Shown here: one piece after another, positions 6,418 through 11,219 of the stretch
How positions within the stretch are numbered: position 1 is the stretch's first letter
How the letters are laid out: each line of letters begins with the position of its first letter
NCBI RefSeq assembly: GCF_036659115.1
Contig: NZ_JAVXDF010000075.1
Direction: 5' to 3' (one strand)
Length of the DNA: 11,219 nucleotides
From: Gordonibacter sp036659115
Lineage (GTDB): Bacteria; Actinomycetota; Coriobacteriia; Coriobacteriales; Eggerthellaceae
Notes under the pieces: generated by a model
Told to the model about the DNA's origin: nothing
Database searches by the model: none
What the model saw: the letters and a program-made list of their open reading frames with translations, nothing else
Made by a program: the position numbers and the translations under genes

Positions 6418-7066
6418 GCACGGCCTCCTCGAGAGGCGATGCGACAGCGTCGGACGCAGTGCCGGATGCTTCGTCGGACGCGGCAGCAAGACCCTCCGGC
6501 TTGTCCGTCTCGGCGGATACGCCTGTCGCGCCAGATAGAGGCGCAGCGGCAGGAAGATCGCCCTCTTGGACAGGCTCGCCGGCCGCAGAAGCACTCGCCA
6601 AGACCGATCCACCCAGAATAGCGCGCGGATCATTGCCTGCGGAGGCTTCCTCTTCCAGCAACTTGGCGATGCGGCCCAGCACGCCGTTCACAAAGCGAGG
6701 CGACTCGTCTTCTCCACCGTAGTCCTTGGCCAACTCCACGGCCTCGTTGATAGCCACCGAGGTAGGCACGTCGTCGACGTATATCATCTCGTAGACAGCT
6801 AGGCGCAAGATGGAGCGATCCACGATAGGCATACGGGCAAGCGCCCAGTTCTCAGACGTTGCCACCAGATGCTTGTCGATGCCCGCACGATGAGCCTCCA
6901 CGCCGCGCACCAGCGCCTGCGCGTACTCGGGCAAGGAACCCTCTTCGGCCAAGAAGCGGCCTTCTTCTGCAATTTTAGTTGCGCCCTCGTCGGTTATCTC
7001 GCTGGTGTAGAGCAGAGAGAGAGCCGCGCGGCGAGCACGGGTACGTTCATGTCGTTTTACAGCCAT
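6407..7066 (-). CDS. nusB: Transcription antitermination factor NusB with a long C-terminal extension
   Basis: NusB binds boxA RNA together with S10 (NusE) in the antitermination complex needed for rRNA transcription. The all-helical NusB domain covers residues 6-138, with RTRARRAALSLLYTSEI at the N-terminus, ARMPIVDRSILRLAVYEMIY (77-96), DVPTSVAINEAVELAKDYG (99-117) and FVNGVLGRIAKLL (125-137), all characteristic. The remaining residues (about 141-219) form an Ala/Ser/Gly/Glu-rich tail with no recognisable domain. This makes the protein about 80 residues longer than usual. The start at ATG 7066 gives the normal N-terminus but has only a weak upstream GAAAG. It begins 18 bases after the Asp23-family stop, and its tail overlaps the start of xseB. 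Confidence 0.92.
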   Translation of the reverse strand: MAVKRHERTRARRAALSLLYTSEITDEGATKIAEEGRFLAEEGSLPEYAQALVRGVEAHRAGIDKHLVATSENWALARMPIVDRSILRLAVYEMIYVDDVPTSVAINEAVELAKDYGGEDESPRFVNGVLGRIAKLLEEEASAGNDPRAILGGSVLASASAAGEPVQEGDLPAAAPLSGATGVSAETDKPEGLAAASDEASGTASDAVASPLEEAVHGA

Positions 7067-7084
7067 ATACTTTCAACTGCCCCG

Positions 7085-7432
7085 CTAACCGGCGAACTGG
7101 ATGCCGTCGATGAACACGTCAACCGTGCCCACCTGCGCACCGACCTGGCTCGCCACCGCATCGGCGATCGCCTCGCGCAGCTTCGCCGCAAGGTCGGGCA
7201 GCGCATAGCCGTAGTACACGTCCACACGCACCGATACGTTCAGCCGATCGTCCTCGCCCACTGCGATTTCAATACCCTGCGTTGCGGGGCGGGTGGTGAA
7301 CATGGCGCGCAAGCTGCTGGTAGCAGCAGGGCCGACGGAGGCCACGCCCTCCACCTCGTTTGCGGCAATGGATACGATGGTTTCCACGACACCGGGCGCA
7401 AGCGCCATGCCGTCTAGGTTCAATTCATTCAT
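7085..7432 (-). CDS. yqhY: Asp23/Gls24-family (DUF322) protein, YqhY-like
   Basis: A 115-residue cytosolic protein with one Asp23 (PF03780) domain. Conserved pieces are MALAPGVVETIVSIAANEVE and GVASVG (9-34), then VSVRVDVYYGYALPDLAAKL, REAIADAVASQVGAQVGTVD and VFIDGIQF, matching the family's 'v...v.yG..i.e.a..lr..v...v....g..v..VnV.V.gi.f' end. The paralogue beside accC in Bacillus subtilis is YqhY, linked genetically to control of acetyl-CoA carboxylase activity. The same position between accC and nusB supports that orthology, which is an inference. Start ATG 7432 overlaps the accC stop as ATGA, with GGGAG (complement of 7440-7444) seven bases upstream. The longer open frame, up to 7729, lies inside accC and is not credible. 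Confidence 0.88.
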   Translation of the reverse strand: MNELNLDGMALAPGVVETIVSIAANEVEGVASVGPAATSSLRAMFTTRPATQGIEIAVGEDDRLNVSVRVDVYYGYALPDLAAKLREAIADAVASQVGAQVGTVDVFIDGIQFAG

Positions 7433-8781
7433 AACACGTCTCCCATCTGGGTTTCGATGAAGTCGGTGGTCGCCTCGCCTGCACAGAACACGGCGTTGTC
7501 CAGCACGCGCCGATGGAACGAGATCGTAGTGGCAATGCCCTCGATAACGAACTCGTCCAAGGCGCGGCGACCGCGCTGCAGGGCCTCTTCGCGGTCCTGT
7601 CCGTACACGATAAGCTTGGCTACCAGCGAGTCGTAGTAAGGAGAGATACGCGCACCAGTACGCACATAGCTCTCCACGCGCACGCCCGGGCCCGCCGGGG
7701 GCTCGAACTTCGTGATAGTACCGGGACACGGACGGAAGCCGTGCGCCGGGTCTTCGGCGTTGATGCGGAATTCGATCGCATGGCCGAACGGCGAGAACGG
7801 CGCCCGATGGGCGCAGCTAATAGGCTCGCCGGAAGCGATACGCAGCTGCTCCTTGATGATGTCAGTACCGGTGATCTGCTCCGTTACCGGATGCTCCACC
7901 TGCACGCGCGTGTTCATCTCCATAAAGTAGAAGTGACCGCCCTCGTCCAGCAAAAACTCGATCGTGCCGGCGTTCTTGTAGTTCGTGGCACGTACGGCCT
8001 TGATGGCCGCCACTCCCATGGCGCGGCGCAAATCTTCGGTCAGCGCCGGCGAGGGCGCTTCCTCGATGAGCTTTTGGTGGCGACGCTGCACGGAGCAATC
8101 GCGCTCGCACAGGGCCAGGTTGTTGCCGAAGTCGTCGGCCAGCACCTGTATCTCCACATGGCGCGGACGCAGCACGAGCTTCTCCAGATACACGCCGTCG
8201 TTGCCAAACGCCGCACCGGCCTCGGTGCGCGCTGCCTGGTACTGGGACTCGAGATCGGCCGGATCGTGCACTTCGCGCATGCCCTTGCCGCCGCCGCCCG
8301 CCGTGGCCTTAATCAGCACGGGGTAGCCCACGCTGTCGGCGAAGGCCTTGGCTTCGGCCGCCGTGTCGAGGCAGCCGTCGGAGCCGGGCACCGTGGGCAC
8401 GCCACAGGTCTTCATGGTCTCGCGCGCCGAGCTCTTGTCGCCCATGCGCTCGATGCAGTCGGCCGAGGGGCCGATGAACACGAGGTCGTTGTCCACGCAG
8501 GCGCGGGCGAAGTCGGCGTTCTCGGCCAAGAAGCCGTAGCCGGGATGGATTGCCTCCGCCCCCGTGTTCTTCGCAGCCGCGATGATGCTGGGGATAACGA
8601 GGTAGCTCTTGTTGGACTGAGCCGGGCCGATGCACACCGATTCGTCGGCGTATTGCACGGTATAGGTTTCGGCATCCTCGGTCGAGTGCACCGCGACCGT
8701 CTTTACGCCCAGCTCGCGGCAGGCGCGCATGACGCGCAGCGCCACCTCGCCGCGGTTGGCTATCAAAACCTTGTTAAACAT
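7429..8781 (-). CDS. accC: Biotin carboxylase subunit
   Basis: A 450-residue ATP-grasp enzyme that carboxylates the biotin of a carrier protein using bicarbonate and ATP, the first half-reaction of acetyl-CoA carboxylase or two-subunit pyruvate carboxylase. Visible are the N-terminal MFNKVLIANRGEVALRVMRA, IHPGYGFLAENADFA (79-93), the glycine-rich ATP loop AGGGGKGMR (161-169), DCSVQRRHQKLIEEAPSP (228-245), the metal/catalytic region EMNTRVQVEHPVTEQ (288-302) and FGHAIEFRINAEDP. Length equals E. coli AccC (449). Its ATG 8781 shares one base with the stop of the preceding gene (TAATG), with GGAG eight bases upstream; it ends in an ATGA overlap with the Asp23-family gene. The partner carrier is almost certainly the BCCP part of the preceding fusion protein. 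The primary sequence does not decide between an acetyl-CoA and a pyruvate carboxylase role. Confidence 0.95.
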   Translation of the reverse strand: MFNKVLIANRGEVALRVMRACRELGVKTVAVHSTEDAETYTVQYADESVCIGPAQSNKSYLVIPSIIAAAKNTGAEAIHPGYGFLAENADFARACVDNDLVFIGPSADCIERMGDKSSARETMKTCGVPTVPGSDGCLDTAAEAKAFADSVGYPVLIKATAGGGGKGMREVHDPADLESQYQAARTEAGAAFGNDGVYLEKLVLRPRHVEIQVLADDFGNNLALCERDCSVQRRHQKLIEEAPSPALTEDLRRAMGVAAIKAVRATNYKNAGTIEFLLDEGGHFYFMEMNTRVQVEHPVTEQITGTDIIKEQLRIASGEPISCAHRAPFSPFGHAIEFRINAEDPAHGFRPCPGTITKFEPPAGPGVRVESYVRTGARISPYYDSLVAKLIVYGQDREEALQRGRRALDEFVIEGIATTISFHRRVLDNAVFCAGEATTDFIETQMGDVL

Positions 8782-10670
8782 TATGCTGTCTCCGGGGCCG
8801 GGGCCGGAGTGCCGTGGGGCTCGACGTAGTACAGAACCGTGCCGAACTCGACGGGAGACGCATCCTCGAGGCACACCTCGCGCACCGTGCCCATCTCCTC
8901 AGCCGTGATCTCGTTCATCAGCTTCATAGCCTCCACGATACAGAGCGTCTGGTTGGCGGCAACTTCATCTCCTACCTGCACGAACGGGGGCTCGCCCGGT
9001 GCCGGGGACGAATAGAACGTGCCCACCATGGGGGCCGTGACGGCATACCAGTTCGAGGGATGATCGGACTCGGGCACCGCGGCAGTCGCCTCGGCGGCAG
9101 GAGCGGCGGCCACAGCCGCTACCGGTGCGACGGCGCTCATGGCGGCCATTACCTCGGAGGACAGCGTGCCCGGCATGCGCACCGCGATACGCGTACCCTC
9201 TTCTTCTACCACGATCTCGCCGACGCCACTCTCTTCGGCAACGCGAACCAGCTCGCGAATCTGATTGATGTCCACGTAATCGTCCTCCTTGGTGTGACTC
9301 GACTCCTGCTCCATGAGGAAGTCGACTTTCTCGGATGTGCGGTGCTTGCTCAGGAAGGTGCGCGCCTCGTTCGGGAACAGGGCGTACATAAGCACGTCCT
9401 CCTCGCTCTTCGCGAGGTCGCCGATCTCTTCCTCGACCTGGGCATAGGTGGTGGTAACCAGCGAGCCGGGTGCCACATCAGGCGGCAGCATCTCGGAGTT
9501 GCCAACGACCTTCGCCGCGATGTCCTTGTCGATACGGCCCGGAGCCTTGCCATAGTATCCGCAGATGTAATCCTTCATCTCCTTGGACACGACGCTCCAG
9601 CGCTTGCCGGTAAGCACGTTGAACACCGCCTGCGTGCCCACGATCTGGGACATGGGCGTGACGAGCGGCGGATAGCCCACCTCGGCGCGTACCTTGGGAA
9701 TCTCCTGCATGACCTCGGACAAACGGTCGCCTGCGTTCTGGATTTCCAGCTGCGATACCAGGTTGGACATCATGCCGCCCGGAACCTGATGCGAGTACAC
9801 CTGCATGTGGATAAGAGAGGACACGCCGCGCTTGTAGTGTCCGCGCTTGCGCACCTCTTCCCAATATTCGGCGATCTCGAACAGCAGGTCCAGATCAAGC
9901 CCCGTGTCGTAGCGGCTTTCCTGGAGAGCGGCCACGATCATCTCGACGGCGGGGTGGCTGTTGCCGAACGCAAGCGGGGCATGGGCCGTGTCTGCGATAG
10001 CGGCGCCGGCCTCGGCGGCCTTAATGATGTTGGCCGGAGCCATACCGCCGACATAGTGGCAGTGGATATGCAGCGGCAAGCCGATTTCGGCGTTGAACGC
10101 CTTCACCATGCGCTCGGTGCGGTACGGGGTGAGCATGCCGGCCATGTCCTTGAGGGCGATGGAGTCGGCGCCCAGATCCTTCAGCTTCTGGCCGTAGTCC
10201 AGATAGCTGTCCAGGGTGTGCACCGGCGACATCGTGTAGGAGATGGCACCCTCGAAGTGACCGCCGCACTCCTTGATGGCTTCCGCGTTGTCTACGACGT
10301 TGCGGATGTCGTTCAGGGCGTCGAACACGCGGAAGACATGAATGCCATTGCGCTTGGAGGCCTTGATGAAGCGGTTGCATATCTCGCGCGAGTAATGCTT
10401 GTAGCCAACGAGGTTCTGACCGCGGGACAGCATGGCCAACGGCGTATTCGGCGTTTGGGCCTTGATGGAGCGCAGGCGCTCCCACGGGTTCTCGTCGAGG
10501 AAGCGCATGCACGTATCAAACGTCGCACCGCCCCAAGCCTCGATGGCCCAGTACCCAACGCGGTCCATTTTCGGCAGAATAGGCAGCATGTCGCCGATCT
10601 GCATGCGCGTGGCCCACAGGCTCTGCTGGCCGTCGCGGATCGTGGTATCCATGATTTGAAGCCTCGGCAT
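8781..10670 (-). CDS. pycB: Pyruvate carboxylase-type carboxyltransferase fused to an AccB-type biotin carrier
   Basis: A 629-residue cytosolic protein with two parts. Residues 5-300 are the HMGL-like carboxyltransferase barrel of PycB/OadA proteins: DTTIRDGQQSLWATRM (8-23), the lysine motif IALKDMAGMLTP (171-182, K174) and the metal site HIHCHYVGGM (201-210). Residues 300-455 are the conserved PYC/OADA domain (QVPGGMMSNL at 295-304). From 467, DINQIRELVRVAEESGVGEI and then VVEEEGTRIAVRM reproduce the N-terminal segment of AccB. An Ala/Pro linker (505-535) and a full biotinyl domain follow: APMVGTFYSSPAPGEPPF, with a thumb-like insertion as in E. coli BCCP, and VEAMKLMNE with biotin site K583. 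With AccC it would form a two-subunit pyruvate carboxylase; no oadB or oadG is nearby, which argues against a sodium-pumping decarboxylase. ATG 10670 follows an AAGGGGGT ribosome site. First gene of the operon. The symbol describes the catalytic part only. Confidence 0.9.
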   Translation of the reverse strand: MPRLQIMDTTIRDGQQSLWATRMQIGDMLPILPKMDRVGYWAIEAWGGATFDTCMRFLDENPWERLRSIKAQTPNTPLAMLSRGQNLVGYKHYSREICNRFIKASKRNGIHVFRVFDALNDIRNVVDNAEAIKECGGHFEGAISYTMSPVHTLDSYLDYGQKLKDLGADSIALKDMAGMLTPYRTERMVKAFNAEIGLPLHIHCHYVGGMAPANIIKAAEAGAAIADTAHAPLAFGNSHPAVEMIVAALQESRYDTGLDLDLLFEIAEYWEEVRKRGHYKRGVSSLIHMQVYSHQVPGGMMSNLVSQLEIQNAGDRLSEVMQEIPKVRAEVGYPPLVTPMSQIVGTQAVFNVLTGKRWSVVSKEMKDYICGYYGKAPGRIDKDIAAKVVGNSEMLPPDVAPGSLVTTTYAQVEEEIGDLAKSEEDVLMYALFPNEARTFLSKHRTSEKVDFLMEQESSHTKEDDYVDINQIRELVRVAEESGVGEIVVEEEGTRIAVRMPGTLSSEVMAAMSAVAPVAAVAAAPAAEATAAVPESDHPSNWYAVTAPMVGTFYSSPAPGEPPFVQVGDEVAANQTLCIVEAMKLMNEITAEEMGTVREVCLEDASPVEFGTVLYYVEPHGTPAPAPETA

Positions 10671-10679
10671 GAACTCACA

Positions 10680-10735
10680 CCCCCTTCGATTTGCAGTTAG
10701 TCAAAGATCGAATTACCGATTATAGATGAAGGGGG
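10680..10735. repeat. Inverted repeat flanking the operon promoter
   Basis: CCCCCTTC (10680-10687) and its exact complement GAAGGGGG (10728-10735) are 40 bases apart. On the minus strand the first arm is the ribosome binding site of the fusion gene. The second lies just upstream of its -10 box. It could be an operator pair or chance GC-rich complementarity. Confidence 0.35.
10719..10724 (-). promoter_or_regulatory. -10 box of the carboxylase-to-dxs operon
   Basis: A perfect TATAAT on the minus strand (complement of 10719-10724) is 48 bases before the start codon at 10670, predicting transcription from near 10712 and a leader of about 40 bases. No convincing -35 hexamer is found 16-19 bases upstream, so an activator may be needed or the box may be fortuitous. 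Confidence 0.5.
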
Positions 10736-10849
10736 AAGCGCATGCGGAGATTGGCGGGAAATTCACCGGTAAGCAACAGAATAGCCGGGCAGGAGGCGGC
10801 AGCCGGGCTTCACGGCGTTCTTAGGGAACCTTGCCAATTGTATTTGGTA

Positions 10850-10885
10850 GATTACATTGCTTTGTATCGTAGCAATTACGATTGC
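10850..10885. promoter_or_regulatory. Repeat cluster upstream of the HTH gene, possible operator
   Basis: Within 36 bases there are two near-direct copies, ATTACATTGC (10851-10860) and ATTACGATTGC (10875-10885). There are also an inverted GCAAT (10872-10876) relative to both ATTGC elements and a perfect palindromic pair ATCGTA (10866-10871)/TACGAT (10877-10882). The block is AT-rich and ends a few bases before the candidate start at 10889. Autorepression by the HTH protein is a reasonable inference. Confidence 0.4.
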
Positions 10886-10888
10886 CGA

Positions 10889-11188
10889 ATGTCAAAGAAG
10901 AAGCGACAAACCATCATGAAGACCCGGACGCCGCAAGTCCAGAACCTTGCACGTGTATTCGGCGAGAACGTCTTCGTTCTGCGCACCCACAAGGGCATGT
11001 CGCAAACCGAAGTCGGCGACATGGTGGGCACGACGCGCAGCCATATCTCGGAGATCGAGGAGGGCATCATCAACCTGCGCCTCACAGACTTAATCGGTCT
11101 TGCCGACGCGCTGGGTCCCACCTACGAAGAGATGCTCACCCCCAACGGCGCACTAAAGTTTCTGCGCGACGGGCATGCGCGACTGTAG
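10889..11188 (+). CDS. Xre-family helix-turn-helix transcriptional regulator
   Basis: A 99-residue protein with one HTH_3 (Cro/CI-type) domain covering about 20-85. LARVFGENVFVLRTHKGMSQ and TEVGDMVGTTRSHISEIEEG show the expected pattern, with the turn at GMSQTEVGDMVGTTRSHISEIE, followed by LTDLIGLADALGPTYEEML. It should bind DNA as a dimer; no sensory or second domain is present, so its signal is unknown. The frame is open back to 10742, but the residues before MSKKKRQ look non-coding. ATG 10889 and ATG 10916 (90 residues) are both possible, and neither has a good ribosome site, so the start is uncertain. It is divergent to the carboxylase operon across about 218 bases. This raises the possibility that it controls that operon, but HTH genes are often placed by chance. 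Confidence 0.82.
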   Translation: MSKKKRQTIMKTRTPQVQNLARVFGENVFVLRTHKGMSQTEVGDMVGTTRSHISEIEEGIINLRLTDLIGLADALGPTYEEMLTPNGALKFLRDGHARL

Positions 11189-11219
11189 CGGACAGTGCTC
11201 GCACGGACGCTTGGGCCGA

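Noticed and set aside
6418..6633. 72-residue N-terminal extension of XseB
   Set aside because: The frame is open only because nusB's tail is GC-rich. The residues are Arg/Pro/Leu-rich shadow sequence, and ATG 6417 has a good ribosome site and gives the family length.
8814..10700. 628-codon plus-strand frame opposite the carboxyltransferase fusion
   Set aside because: His/Arg/Leu-rich shadow of the real minus-strand gene, whose domains are unmistakable.
10742..10888. N-terminal extension of the HTH protein back to ATG 10742
   Set aside because: The encoded 49 residues resemble no domain, there is no ribosome site, and the stretch contains the AT-rich repeat cluster typical of a control region.

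Overview
The window looks like chromosomal DNA of a GC-rich, probably anaerobic actinobacterium of the class Coriobacteriia, most likely Eggerthellaceae. This is inferred from three things: GC-rich third codon positions, a relic of the flavoprotein/multihaem cytochrome c reductases that are numerous in that family, and a biotin-carboxylase-to-dxs operon. No rRNA, tRNA, CRISPR array, transposase or phage gene is visible.

Left part (1-2900). This is a loose set of small transcription units: a possible 5' end of a minus-strand gene at the left edge, a GNAT acetyltransferase (261-773, +), a decayed flavoprotein-cytochrome relic (902-1386, -), a 58-residue DUF1508/YegP-like gene (1447-1623, +), and an unrecognised 329-residue protein with a C-terminal membrane anchor (1667-2656, -). 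The convergent gene pairs are separated by long perfect hairpins at 801-852 and 1623-1673. The second hairpin overlaps the stop codons of both flanking genes. A Pit-family phosphate permease (2889-3941, -) with its own terminator follows, then a 335-base intergenic region.

Right part (4277-10670, minus strand). A tightly packed six-gene operon reads, in transcription order: carboxyltransferase-BCCP fusion, accC, an Asp23-family gene (yqhY-like), nusB, xseB, dxs. Gaps are at most 18 bases, four of the five junctions overlap or lie within 2 bases, and a strong hairpin terminator lies at 4157-4190. The order matches the Bacillus subtilis run accB-accC-yqhY-nusB-folD-xseA-xseB-ispA-dxs, with folD, xseA and ispA missing. 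In the accB position sits a 629-residue protein: a pyruvate carboxylase/oxaloacetate decarboxylase-type carboxyltransferase fused in frame to what looks like an entire AccB, including its N-terminal conserved segment and the 'thumb'-like insertion of its biotinyl domain. AccC would carboxylate the biotin on this protein, and the carboxyltransferase part would pass the carboxyl group to pyruvate. Whether the same carrier also serves fatty-acid synthesis is open.

A consensus -10 box lies upstream of the fusion gene. Divergent to it, at the right edge, is a small Xre-type HTH regulator (10889-11188, +), preceded by a cluster of short direct and inverted repeats that could be an operator.

The main points of interest are the CT-AccB fusion at the accB locus, the reduced operon, the reductase relic, the unrecognised tail-anchored protein, and the stop-codon-spanning convergent hairpin.
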